38,811 bases of DNA from Lachnospiraceae bacterium (GTDB lineage: Bacteria; Bacillota; Clostridia; Lachnospirales; Lachnospiraceae). Both the position numbers and the translations under genes were made by a program. The stretch covers positions 1 to 38,811 of the forward strand of contig JAIEEY010000082.1 of the NCBI GenBank assembly GCA_029067205.1. The letters are read 5' to 3'. The notes below the pieces were generated by a model. It was not told the origin of the DNA. It made no database searches and saw nothing but the letters and a program-made list of their open reading frames with translations. Positions 25,147 through 33,572 of the stretch are shown here, in pieces. Position 1 is the first letter of the stretch, and every line of letters begins with the position of its first letter.

Positions 25147-28100
25147 ATGCGTGTCTCAGATAAAATATATCATAAAAAGTGGATGGCAGTATTATTGTGC
25201 CTGTTTCTTATGGCTTTCGATATAATGACCGTGAGTGCATCTGATGAAAATGCGTCGGAGAATCCAGTTGATCAGGGCGTGAAGGCAGGCATTTTCTATT
25301 TCGATGGCTATCATATAAAAGATGAGGAGGAAAAGCTGACTGGGTACGGCATAGAGCTTCTGCAGATGATTTCGAAATATTCCCATCTGAATTTTGAATA
25401 TGTCGGATATGACAACTCATGGAGTGATATGCTGACCATGTTGGAAAACGGTGAGATTGACCTGGTCACGTCTGCCAGAAAAAATCCTGAACGCGAGGAA
25501 AAGTTTGCGTTTTCGTATCCGGTTGGGCGAAACAGCACGGTTCTCTCTGTCCTGGCAGATAACACGAGCTTTCACAGCGGGGATTACAGGACCTACAATG
25601 GTATGTGTGTCGGCCTGCTGACAGGGAGCAGTCAGAATGCCAGTCTGGCTGAGTTTGCCGAGGAAAAACAGTTTTCTTATAGCACGAAGGAATTTGAGGA
25701 TTCACAGGAGCTGGCGGCGGCTTTGAAGGATGGAAGTATTGATGCGATCCTGACGAGCAGTCTGAGAAAGACCGAAAACGAGAAAACGCTGGATACACTG
25801 ATGACGGAGAATTTTTATGCGATTGTGCGAAAGGAAGACACGGAACTGCTCGAGGAAGTCAATTATGCCATTGAACAGATGAATATCTACGGGGGGGACT
25901 GGGAAAATACGCTGTATTATAAATATTATGGTCCGGTTCAGTCTTCTGAGCTTGTGTTTAACGAGCGCGAGAAAGCATATATACAGGATGTCCTTGCAGG
26001 GAACAAAAAAATCACAGTGACGGCGATTGGAGACCGGTCGCCTTATTCTTACGTGGAAGAAGGGGAACTCAAGGGTATCATGCCGGATTATTTCGCAAAG
26101 ATCATGGAACTCTGCGGGCTGCCATACGAATTTGTTGTTCCAAAAGATCGGGCGGACTATTATCGGCTTGCGAATACAAACGGCGTGGATATTGTCATTG
26201 ACCGAAGGACTTCTGATCTGACGACGGAGGAGAATTTATACCGTGGATTTAACACAGATACTTATATGTCGGTTGGTATGGCGAAGGTGACGAAAAAGAA
26301 CTTTACGGGCAGGATCAGGACGGTCGCAGTGACAGATGTTCAGGGTGAGGAGCCGCTGGAAAAAGGGCTTATCGGTGATGCGAAGGTGCTGTACTATAGC
26401 ACAAGAGAGGAGGCACTGCATGCGGTACTAAAGGGAGAAGCGGACGCGGCTTATGTATATACCTACACAGCACAAATGTTTGTTGATAATGATTTTACGG
26501 ATTCTCTGCAGTACAGTATTGTAAACAACATAAGATTCGCATTCAAAATGTATGTGCGGGAGAACTGTGATCATGAGCTTGTGACGATTCTTGATAAATG
26601 TATTCGCCAGATGCCGGAGGACGTGCTGAACCAGTTAATCGCAGAGTATACCACTTACACACCGCAGGATCTGACTTTTATGCAGTATATGCAGGCGAAT
26701 CCGGCGGAAATGACCGCGATCCTTCTGTTTATTGCCCTGGTTCTGGTCATTATTCTGGCACTTTTGCTCTGGGTAAGATGGAAGGGGAAGACATTGGCGG
26801 TATCTGAGCAGTCCAACAGGAAGCTGGAGGAACAACTCGCCATTGTAGATGCACTGAGCCGTGATTATCTCAATGTTTTTGCAGTAAATATAGATGAGAA
26901 TACAGCTAAGATCGTAAAGCTGGATGGGTATGCTACTTCGGGTCTGGAAAAAGACTCTAATGATGTGTTTTCTTATACATCGCTTGTGCAGCGGTATGTC
27001 GAGGAGCGTGTTTACTCAGAAGACCAACAGGAGATTTTAAAGGCGCTGTCGATTGACAGAGTGACCCAAAAGCTGGATTCTGATACGGAATATGTGGGGA
27101 GCTACCGGGTGCAGATTGACGGAGTGATACATACCTTTCAATTTACCTATGTTAAGGTGGAGGGAGAGCATTCCCAGGAGAACTATACAGTTCTTGCCGG
27201 TTTCCGCAATATTGATGAGATCGTGCGCGAGGAACAGAAGCAGAAGCACGCTCTTGCGGAGGCGCTGGCAGAGGCACAGCATGCCAGCAATGCAAAGACG
27301 ACTTTCCTGAACAATATGTCCCACGATATCCGCACACCGATGAACGCAATCATCGGATTTACCTCGCTTGCCACAACGCATATTGAAAGCAGAGATGTCG
27401 TGCGGAATTATCTGGATAAGATTATGACCGCCAGCAAGCATCTGCTGAGTCTGATCAATGACGTGCTGGATATGAGCCGCATTGAGAGCGGCAAGGTCAG
27501 CATCAATGAAGAGGAGACAAGTCTTCCTGAGGTCATGCATGACCTGAAAACCATCGTACAGTCTGACATCAAGGCAAAGCAGTTTGAATTTTATATCGAT
27601 ACGCTCGATGTGACGAATGAGACGATCATCTGCGATAAGCTTCGTCTGAATCAGGTACTTCTGAATATCCTGAGCAATTCGATGAAATATACAAAGGCAG
27701 GAGGTACAGTCAGCATTCGTGTGATTCAGACAAATGATGCGCCGGAAGGGTATGCCGCATACCAGTTCTGCATTAAGGACAACGGAATCGGCATGAGTAA
27801 AGAATTTTTAAAACACTTATTCGAGCCGTTTGAGCGGGAGCGGACTGCCACGGTGAGTGGTATCCAGGGAACAGGGCTTGGTCTTGCGATCACCAAGAAT
27901 ATCATAGATATGATGGGCGGAACGACCGAAGTGAAAAGTGAAGTGGGGAAAGGGACAGAATTTATCGTGTCTTTCTGTTTCCGTATCGCGAACCGGCCCC
28001 AAAGCACGGAGCATCTTGAGAAACTGGCGGATCTGCGGGCATTGATTGTTGATGATGATGTCAATACCTGTATGAGTGTCAGCAAAATGCTTTCCTCCAT

Positions 28101-28827
28101 TGGCATGAATCCGGATTGGACGACACAGGGGAAGGAAGCGGTTATCCGCACAGAATTTGCAATAGAACAGAACAATCCGTATAGTGCCTATATTATCGAC
28201 TGGCTTATGCCTGACATGAATGGAATTGAGGTGGTGCGCAGAATCCGCAAAGTGATCGGGGATGCGGCGACGATTATTATCCTCACTGCGTATGACTGGG
28301 CAGATATCGAAGAGGAGGCGAGGGAAGCCGGTGTTACGGCATTTTGTTCGAAGCCAATCTTCCTGTCTGAGCTTCGTGAGACTTTGATCGCGCCTTATAC
28401 AAAAACGGAAGATGGTGAGGAGGAGGCATTCGAGGAGTTCTTTGTCGGCAAGAAGATCCTGCTGGTGGAGGACAATGAGATCAACCAGGAAATTGCGCGT
28501 GAGATTCTGCAGGACGCGGGGCTGACGATTGATATCGTAAGTGACGGAACGGAAGCTGTGGATACGATCAAGAAGGTGGAGGCGGGCACCTATGACCTGA
28601 TTTTGATGGATATTCAGATGCCAATTATGGATGGTTACGAGGCGACACGGCGGATCCGGGCATTGGAGGATTCTGCGCGTGCGTCTGTTCCGATCGTAGC
28701 GATGACGGCAAATGCATTCGAGGAGGATCGGCAGAAAGCGATGGATGCCGGGATGAATGCTCATGTTGCGAAACCAATTGATATTGAAAGACTGATGGAT
28801 ACTTTGAAAGAGATTTTGCTGGATTGA
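25147..28827 (+). CDS. Hybrid sensor histidine kinase with two solute-binding sensor domains and two receiver domains
   Basis: A 1226-residue membrane sensor. Order: signal/anchor segment at about 13-30; two tandem extracytoplasmic SBP_bac_3-type domains at about 45-270 and 285-505; transmembrane helix 521-545; a PAS-like region near 560-690; HisKA with phospho-acceptor His726 in MSHDIRTPMN; HATPase with the N-box near 834-850, DNGIGM and GTGLGLAI; receiver 1 with Asp1018 (YIIDWLMPD); receiver 2 with Asp1155 (LILMDIQMP). The build is like EvgS/BarA-type kinases, but there is no Hpt domain, so the phosphorelay would need a separate Hpt protein or end in its own receivers. Two SBP-3 domains suggest sensing of amino acids or other small solutes. 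It stands alone between terminators, with no adjacent response regulator. Confidence 0.92.
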   Translation: MRVSDKIYHKKWMAVLLCLFLMAFDIMTVSASDENASENPVDQGVKAGIFYFDGYHIKDEEEKLTGYGIELLQMISKYSHLNFEYVGYDNSWSDMLTMLENGEIDLVTSARKNPEREEKFAFSYPVGRNSTVLSVLADNTSFHSGDYRTYNGMCVGLLTGSSQNASLAEFAEEKQFSYSTKEFEDSQELAAALKDGSIDAILTSSLRKTENEKTLDTLMTENFYAIVRKEDTELLEEVNYAIEQMNIYGGDWENTLYYKYYGPVQSSELVFNEREKAYIQDVLAGNKKITVTAIGDRSPYSYVEEGELKGIMPDYFAKIMELCGLPYEFVVPKDRADYYRLANTNGVDIVIDRRTSDLTTEENLYRGFNTDTYMSVGMAKVTKKNFTGRIRTVAVTDVQGEEPLEKGLIGDAKVLYYSTREEALHAVLKGEADAAYVYTYTAQMFVDNDFTDSLQYSIVNNIRFAFKMYVRENCDHELVTILDKCIRQMPEDVLNQLIAEYTTYTPQDLTFMQYMQANPAEMTAILLFIALVLVIILALLLWVRWKGKTLAVSEQSNRKLEEQLAIVDALSRDYLNVFAVNIDENTAKIVKLDGYATSGLEKDSNDVFSYTSLVQRYVEERVYSEDQQEILKALSIDRVTQKLDSDTEYVGSYRVQIDGVIHTFQFTYVKVEGEHSQENYTVLAGFRNIDEIVREEQKQKHALAEALAEAQHASNAKTTFLNNMSHDIRTPMNAIIGFTSLATTHIESRDVVRNYLDKIMTASKHLLSLINDVLDMSRIESGKVSINEEETSLPEVMHDLKTIVQSDIKAKQFEFYIDTLDVTNETIICDKLRLNQVLLNILSNSMKYTKAGGTVSIRVIQTNDAPEGYAAYQFCIKDNGIGMSKEFLKHLFEPFERERTATVSGIQGTGLGLAITKNIIDMMGGTTEVKSEVGKGTEFIVSFCFRIANRPQSTEHLEKLADLRALIVDDDVNTCMSVSKMLSSIGMNPDWTTQGKEAVIRTEFAIEQNNPYSAYIIDWLMPDMNGIEVVRRIRKVIGDAATIIILTAYDWADIEEEAREAGVTAFCSKPIFLSELRETLIAPYTKTEDGEEEAFEEFFVGKKILLVEDNEINQEIAREILQDAGLTIDIVSDGTEAVDTIKKVEAGTYDLILMDIQMPIMDGYEATRRIRALEDSARASVPIVAMTANAFEEDRQKAMDAGMNAHVAKPIDIERLMDTLKEILLD

Positions 28828-28926
28828 GGGGATATATTGGCATTCTTTGTCTGCTATTAGGTCTGAGCGGTTTCTTCGAAGAAAAATAGTAAGAGATAAT
28901 GCGCTGCTTAAAGTGTTGTTTCATAA

Positions 28927-28960
28927 AAAATGTCGCAATTATGAAAAATTGCGACATTTT
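28927..28960. terminator. Bidirectional terminator between convergent genes
   Basis: AAAATGTCGCAATT and AATTGCGACATTTT form a perfect 14-bp stem with a six-base loop. A-run on the left and T-run on the right let it work for the kinase gene and for the minus-strand operon. Confidence 0.9.
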
Positions 28961-28969
28961 GCCGTTTAT

Positions 28970-29221
28970 TCAGCCACTGACATAGATCCATTCGCCAATC
29001 CATTCTCCTGTAGAATAGTTGTAGAGGCGTTTGTATGTTTTTCCGTCATCTGTAGTGTAATATACCCATTTTATATCATCTGCTAATGGCGAAATTGTTG
29101 TACCAGATAATGTTGTTAGTGGTATAGCGCTGGCAGCGGATACAATTTGTGCAGGCTGCAGGATGAGTGCAGCGAGAGATAATGCAGCTGCAGTAGTTAT
29201 GATTTTCTTATTCATTTTCAT
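28970..29221 (-). CDS. Small exported protein next to the M56 protease
   Basis: An 83-residue protein with a clear signal peptide (KKIITTAAALSLAALIL, probable cleavage after VSAA near residue 30). The mature part is about 50 residues, rich in Tyr, Trp and Asp (WVYYTTDDGKTYKRLYNYSTGEWIGEWIY). AAGGAG lies nine bases before the ATG at 29221, inside the end of the M56 gene, so the two overlap by 14 bases and translation is coupled. It could be the substrate, ligand or effector of the M56/BlaI signalling pair; that is inference. No family name can be given with confidence. Confidence 0.78.
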   Translation of the reverse strand: MKMNKKIITTAAALSLAALILQPAQIVSAASAIPLTTLSGTTISPLADDIKWVYYTTDDGKTYKRLYNYSTGEWIGEWIYVSG

Positions 29222-30389
29222 TGATTAAGACTCCTTTCTCATTATATATCTTTATCCCAGAGGGATAATATTCTAAACTCGTAACTGTTTCAAGGTATTC
29301 ATGGTTTATGTATAAGTCATAGCCGGAGGCTTCATTGATAATAAAATAGGTGTTTTCTGGTGTGGGTACTGAAAAATTTTCATTAAAATATGGGGGAGTG
29401 TAGTGCGCTTCCAGTATGAATAAATACGATGCAGCAGAAATGCAAAGAATAAGTATTGTCAATACCGTGTTAGTTATAATTTTTTTCCATGTCTTCGTTT
29501 TCCTCAGGAGAATCCAAAGCCGTTTCTTAAGATCACTGTTCCTCATCTGCACAAAAGAGACCGTATTCCGTTTGAAAAAGGAGGGCATCTGAGTCGGGAA
29601 TTTTGTGGATGCCTGCCTTATATACAGCAGGCATTCTGCGTATTGCTCTGTAATCTCTCTATCATTCCGTGTGATTGTCCCGTCAATATACATTTCTATC
29701 AATGTATTGGAACATCGGTAAAGTATGACACATGCGGGATTCCACCAGTAAAGAATGGATAAGATACGGATACCATATTTTATCAGATAACTATGGTGGA
29801 TATGATGCAGTATCTCATGGCGGAAGATATAGCAGAGCTTATCTGGTGGGACGGATAAGTTTTCCGGCAGGATGATGCAAGGATCCTTCCAGCCAAATAG
29901 GATGGGTACATTTAATCCCGGCAGTTCCATGACGCGGAACGAATGGTTTCTTTTATACTGCTGACAGATTTGATCCAGTATTGTTTTGTACTGGGGATCT
30001 GCTGTTTTGTCCTGTCCGTATTTTTGGATATAGTTTTGAAGTTTTCGGTGGGAACTGACACAGCGGAACAGGTTTATGGCAATACCGGACAGCCAGACCA
30101 TTTCAAAAAAATTCCACAATGAGAGTTGGAATTCTGCTATGGAAATCCATGGATGACGAAGGGAGAAAATTATTTCTGAAAGTGACTGGGGAAGTAATAT
30201 GCTGACAGTAAACGGAAATTCAAACGGCAGCAGCAGTCGCATAAAAGCAATCCCAACAAAGATCATAAGAACTTTATATCCAGTGCATACCATTGTGCTC
30301 CTGTGGGAGCACACTACGGCAATAAGCACGGCGACTGCAAGACTCGCCAGAAATGTCATCAGCACAGTTGAAAACGAAAAATGAAGCAT
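29208..30389 (-). CDS. BlaR1/MecR1-like M56 membrane metallopeptidase
   Basis: A 393-residue membrane protease. Hydrophobic segments occur near residues 5-25, 38-60 and 95-115, the zinc motif HEILHH (HExxH) lies near residue 190, and a last transmembrane segment sits near 315-338, leaving an external tail of about 55 residues. True BlaR1 proteins are near 600 residues and carry a penicillin-binding sensor domain; that domain is absent, so beta-lactam sensing is unlikely and the signal is probably different. It is expected to cleave or trigger cleavage of the BlaI-like repressor encoded 43 bases upstream. AAGAGG lies nine bases before the ATG. Confidence 0.85.
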   Translation of the reverse strand: MLHFSFSTVLMTFLASLAVAVLIAVVCSHRSTMVCTGYKVLMIFVGIAFMRLLLPFEFPFTVSILLPQSLSEIIFSLRHPWISIAEFQLSLWNFFEMVWLSGIAINLFRCVSSHRKLQNYIQKYGQDKTADPQYKTILDQICQQYKRNHSFRVMELPGLNVPILFGWKDPCIILPENLSVPPDKLCYIFRHEILHHIHHSYLIKYGIRILSILYWWNPACVILYRCSNTLIEMYIDGTITRNDREITEQYAECLLYIRQASTKFPTQMPSFFKRNTVSFVQMRNSDLKKRLWILLRKTKTWKKIITNTVLTILILCISAASYLFILEAHYTPPYFNENFSVPTPENTYFIINEASGYDLYINHEYLETVTSLEYYPSGIKIYNEKGVLINENE

Positions 30390-30432
30390 ATCGATTTACC
30401 TCTTATCTTTGGTTTCACATCCGGCTTGTTGA

Positions 30433-30846
30433 TTATTTTCTTTTGGGGTGGTAGTTTTTTTCTTTGTACTCCTGAAGGAGTTTTTCCATTTCGGCAATTT
30501 CCTGCATGGCCTTCTCCGGGTTGTCGTCTGCCTGCATCATAGCGCTGAGCAGGGATTGTCCGGACACCAGTCTGCTGAACTGAAGATAATCATCAACAAA
30601 CATTTTCTGAATGGTATTCGATGCGGTCGGAGCCGGTTTGAAACGCCTTGAGAAAATATTGCCATCCACTGAGATTTCTGCCACCTCGATCAACCCCAGT
30701 TTGAGCATTTTCCGCACAGCCGGCTGAACAATATTGCTGGTGAAATCGGGATGGCTCCTCATGATCTCCGCGACACTTACAGGATCTTCAGAATGTAGTA
30801 TCGTGTCTAAAATGTCATATTCTTTTGCATTCAGATATTTTGTCAT
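30433..30846 (-). CDS. BlaI/MecI-type winged-helix repressor
   Basis: A 137-residue DNA-binding repressor with an N-terminal winged helix (LNAKEYDILDTILHSEDPVSVAEIM, then the recognition helix and wing to about residue 75) and a C-terminal dimerisation helix region rich in Glu/Lys. An in-frame upstream ATG at 30912 would add 22 residues, but the ATG at 30846 has an AAGGGG nine bases away and gives a standard BlaI-like length. First gene of a three-gene minus-strand operon with the M56 protease and the small exported protein. It should repress its own promoter until the protease is activated. Its promoter region is shared with the VgrG/Rhs operon. Confidence 0.8.
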   Translation of the reverse strand: MTKYLNAKEYDILDTILHSEDPVSVAEIMRSHPDFTSNIVQPAVRKMLKLGLIEVAEISVDGNIFSRRFKPAPTASNTIQKMFVDDYLQFSRLVSGQSLLSAMMQADDNPEKAMQEIAEMEKLLQEYKEKNYHPKRK

Positions 30847-30930
30847 AACATAAAGCCCCTTGATCATTATAGTCACAGACAAAATATGCAAAAATGAATT
30901 TTGCCCGTTCAATCTGAACCTGTCATATTT

Positions 30931-30959
30931 ATTTTACACTATGAAATTACAAAAATCAA
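30931..30959 (-). promoter_or_regulatory. Promoter of the BlaI/M56 operon
   Basis: Minus strand: TTGATT (30959-30954), 17-base spacer, TAAAAT (30936-30931). The start codon at 30846 is about 80 bases downstream. Confidence 0.6.
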
Positions 30960-30965
30960 CAGCGA

Positions 30966-31018
30966 GTTTGAAAATCAAACATTATTTTGCAGACAAACAC
31001 ATAATTATTTGCAAAATA
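30966..31018. promoter_or_regulatory. Two inverted repeats between divergent promoters
   Basis: GTTTGA-AAA-TCAAAC at 30966-30980, and TATTTTGCA (30983-30991) with its exact inverse TGCAAAATA (31010-31018) 18 bases apart. They lie between the BlaI-operon promoter and the VgrG/Rhs-operon promoter, where regulators of either could bind. Confidence 0.45.
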
Positions 31019-31035
31019 CCAAATTATAAAAATAA

Positions 31036-31063
31036 TTGACAAAAAATTTTACAAGAGTACAAT
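31036..31063 (+). promoter_or_regulatory. Strong promoter of the VgrG/Rhs operon
   Basis: Perfect TTGACA at 31036-31041, 16-base spacer, TACAAT at 31058-31063, in a very AT-rich setting. Transcription would start near 31070. Confidence 0.85.
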
Positions 31064-31083
31064 TAAAATATAAGGTTTCCGGC

Positions 31084-31108
31084 TAGAGCATTTTTCAAAC
31101 ATGCTCTA
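31084..31108 (+). promoter_or_regulatory. 5' leader hairpin of the VgrG/Rhs operon
   Basis: TAGAGCAT / ATGCTCTA, a perfect 8-bp stem with a nine-base loop, about 14 bases after the predicted transcript start and 20 bases before the ribosome binding site. No T-run follows, so it is not a terminator; it may stabilise the message or bind a regulator. Confidence 0.45.
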
Positions 31109-31141
31109 AAGTGACTGACAACCAAGAAAGGAGAATGAAAT

Positions 31142-31459
31142 ATGGCAGGAGCGGGTAAAGATTATGTAGTACAGGGGGCGAAGGTAAAATGTACACTTGG
31201 CACCATAACGAGTTGTATCAACACACTTCAGGGACACGGGGTAACCTATCAGGGAAAGCAGGTTTTAAATGCAAATGACCATCTGCCAGTCATGAATTTT
31301 ACAACCTTTGGCGTATGCCTGAACAAACCTTGTGTGCCTGTTACACCCCTTGCATGGCGGTTCTGTAATGAGGATTATCTGATCGACGGGGCGCCGGCGC
31401 TGACAACGGACAGCCGCTGTGTATGCACCTTGGGAGGAATCATAAGCATTGAAAAATAG
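31142..31459 (+). CDS. PAAR-like protein of the DUF4280 family
   Basis: A 105-residue DUF4280 protein, a PAAR-like fold thought to cap the tip of VgrG-type spikes. Family features seen: the start VQGAKVKCTLG, the central NANDHLPVMNFTTFGVC, the CVPVTPLAW segment, and the end GAPALTTDSRCVCTLGGII. Cysteines at several of the usual places could bind metal. It is the first gene of a tight operon with a VgrG-like spike and a VgrG-Rhs fusion, as expected of a tip protein. AAAGGAG precedes the ATG. Little is known about DUF4280 in Gram-positive hosts beyond frequent linkage to large toxins. Confidence 0.88.
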   Translation: MAGAGKDYVVQGAKVKCTLGTITSCINTLQGHGVTYQGKQVLNANDHLPVMNFTTFGVCLNKPCVPVTPLAWRFCNEDYLIDGAPALTTDSRCVCTLGGIISIEK

Positions 31460-31482
31460 ATCAGAGCCAGAGGAGGAAAGCC

Positions 31483-32148
31483 ATGGGACAGATGGACGAG
31501 GAACTATTAAGAAGGCGTGAGCAGATTGAAGAATTTGAACGTGAACGATTTTCGGACGAAACTATTGAGAAGGAAAAGGAGCAGTCCATATTTGATGGGA
31601 ATATCATGGTGAATATGGTGCCCGTCACCTTTGCGGAGCGCACATTTCTTGACGGCAGGGCATCCATATGGATGCCGGAGGATTTTACGGAGCTGTCTCC
31701 GCGTGAGATTGCAATGTCGTATCCGCTTGGCAATAAGCCTGACAAAGTGTATTCCAACAGCTGCCTTGACCTTGCCACGGGCTATATGTACACACAGCAT
31801 GAAGTGCCTGATGAATACATGGGGGATTTTCCGAAAGTGGTAAAGATTGCGCTTGAGAGGATGGGACCCAAGGTAAGGATCCTGTCGGAGGACATGCGCA
31901 GGACAGAGAAGCATACCATATCCAGCATCGAGATGATATCCCATACGATCACGGAGGCGGTCTACAACGTCATGTATTTCGCATCCCTTGACGGAAGAGT
32001 GCTGATGGGATTTATCAATTTTAATTATGAAAACATGGAACGTTATAGGTCAATAGCACAGGAGATGCTTGCATCCTTCCGGATTTTGGATGAGGGAGAG
32101 CAGGATAATGTGCAGCAGCCAGAGCAGGCAGGAGGTCAACCGCTATGA
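31483..32148 (+). CDS. Probable effector chaperone (EagR/DUF1795-like)
   Basis: A 221-residue soluble protein. Residues 1-35 are a charged Glu/Arg-rich helix. From about residue 45 the pattern resembles the DcrB/DUF1795 fold of EagR chaperones, which hold the hydrophobic N-terminus of Rhs-type effectors before loading: a short strand, GRASIWMPEDFTEL, then SYPLGNKPDKVYSN, a central strand pair, and the C-terminal LMGFINFNYENMERYRSIAQEMLASFRIL, which matches the closing strand-helix of that fold. It lies between the PAAR-like and VgrG-like genes, where such chaperones are found in type VI systems. The family call is by pattern and context and needs a profile search. GGAGG precedes the ATG; its end overlaps the VgrG start by four bases. 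Confidence 0.55.
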   Translation: MGQMDEELLRRREQIEEFERERFSDETIEKEKEQSIFDGNIMVNMVPVTFAERTFLDGRASIWMPEDFTELSPREIAMSYPLGNKPDKVYSNSCLDLATGYMYTQHEVPDEYMGDFPKVVKIALERMGPKVRILSEDMRRTEKHTISSIEMISHTITEAVYNVMYFASLDGRVLMGFINFNYENMERYRSIAQEMLASFRILDEGEQDNVQQPEQAGGQPL

Positions 32149-33563
32149 AAACGATAACATATGAAAATATTAAAGTAAAAGGATTTGAATTTAAGAGAAT
32201 CCTTTCTGTACAGATCAGTCACAGACCAAACCAGCATGGCGTGGCAGTGGTGGAGGGGGAGGCAGAGTCAGACAAGGCAAGGGATCTTGTGAAACGTGTG
32301 GATGAGACTACACTTGTAAATATTACGACAGATGCCGAGGGGCAGCCCGAAAAACTGTTCAGCGGCTATGTGAAAGATGTCACGCTAAAACAGGAAAACG
32401 AATATAGCATCGTCACAGTAAGGCTGAACACTACAAGTATCCTTCTTGATGTTGAGAAGAAGAATAAAAGCTTTCAGGACTTAGAAGCGAACTATAAAAC
32501 GATTATTCAGAAAAGCATAAAAAAAGGAAAAAAGTACAAAAACGGAGATGTTGACATCACAGTATCGGACAAGACAATAGATCACTTGATTATGCAGTAT
32601 GAAGAGACCACATGGGAGTTTGCCCTGCGGATGGCGTCACAACTGAAGGCGCCTGTTGTGGCTGATATAGCGTCCCCAAAACCGAAAATTACGATAGGGA
32701 TACCCACACAAAGCAGCGCAAAGAAGATCAACAGCAAAGAGTATACCTATACGAGTAATATAGAGGATTATGAAAGATTTGCGGATGCCATGACAGAGGA
32801 TTTTTCCGGCGACAGGGCAGAGTCCTATGAGTATGCATACATTGGCGACAAGATAACAATCAATGGCAAAGACAAAATTATAAAAGGAGTAGACGCCATA
32901 CTCATAGACGGCATACTCTGCATGCACTATGACCTGATGCATGCGGGGGGAAGTGTGATCGGTCTGGCAGCTCCCAGGACGTTCAGCAGGGCTGCAGGAA
33001 GGATGATAAGCGGCATCGTAAGGGGAGTCAAAAAAGATAAAGTAAAGGTCTCTCTGAAGGGCATAGGAGAAAAAGAGCCTGCAAGTGAAGAAATCGACGA
33101 GAATAAGGACTGGGTGTTTCCATTCTCGACCGTATATTCTTCAAGCGACGGGAGCGGATGGTACTGTATGCCTGAAAAAGGAGATCATGTCAGGATATTT
33201 TTCCCGACCGGGAATGAAGAGGATGCGTTTGCCGCAAGCGCCATGTTTGCCCATCCGCCCAAGAATCCGGAGAATAAAGTCTGGAAGGCGCCCGGCGGCA
33301 AAGAGATACTGCTGACCGATGAGGGCATGTACATTATAGGCAAATCTGGGAAGATCTATATCAACCTGACTGACGAAAAAGGGGTGGAGATATACTCGGA
33401 CAAGGAAATCAACGTGATGTCCGACACCAAAGTCAATATAAGCGCCGGCAAGGAAGTGCATATTGCGGCAAAGAATGAGATTATCATTGGCACAGAGAAT
33501 GCATATATCGACCTGGATAAGAGTTCGGCAGTCCTGACAGCCAAGAAGGTGCTGGTCAACTAG
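32145..33563 (+). CDS. VgrG-like contractile-injection spike protein
   Basis: A 472-residue spike protein of the VgrG/phage gp27-gp5 class. Residues 1-270 are the gp27-like hub (beta-strands beginning with a FEFKRILSVQIS-type strand). At about 285-375 comes the gp5-like OB fold with GIVRGVKKDKVKVSL…WVFPFSTVYS and the MPEKGDHVRIFFP motif. Residues 390-472 are a valine/isoleucine-rich repeat (IYINLTDEKGVEIYSDKEINVMS and on) typical of the triple-stranded beta needle. The protein carries no C-terminal effector domain, so it is the structural version next to the fused one downstream. It starts inside the chaperone stop (ATGA overlap). Confidence 0.88.
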   Translation: MKTITYENIKVKGFEFKRILSVQISHRPNQHGVAVVEGEAESDKARDLVKRVDETTLVNITTDAEGQPEKLFSGYVKDVTLKQENEYSIVTVRLNTTSILLDVEKKNKSFQDLEANYKTIIQKSIKKGKKYKNGDVDITVSDKTIDHLIMQYEETTWEFALRMASQLKAPVVADIASPKPKITIGIPTQSSAKKINSKEYTYTSNIEDYERFADAMTEDFSGDRAESYEYAYIGDKITINGKDKIIKGVDAILIDGILCMHYDLMHAGGSVIGLAAPRTFSRAAGRMISGIVRGVKKDKVKVSLKGIGEKEPASEEIDENKDWVFPFSTVYSSSDGSGWYCMPEKGDHVRIFFPTGNEEDAFAASAMFAHPPKNPENKVWKAPGGKEILLTDEGMYIIGKSGKIYINLTDEKGVEIYSDKEINVMSDTKVNISAGKEVHIAAKNEIIIGTENAYIDLDKSSAVLTAKKVLVN

Positions 33564-33572
33564 GAGGCAGGT

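Noticed and set aside
29208..30846. Beta-lactam resistance regulation (blaI-blaR1)
   Set aside because: The M56 protein lacks the penicillin-binding sensor domain and no beta-lactamase or PBP gene is adjacent.
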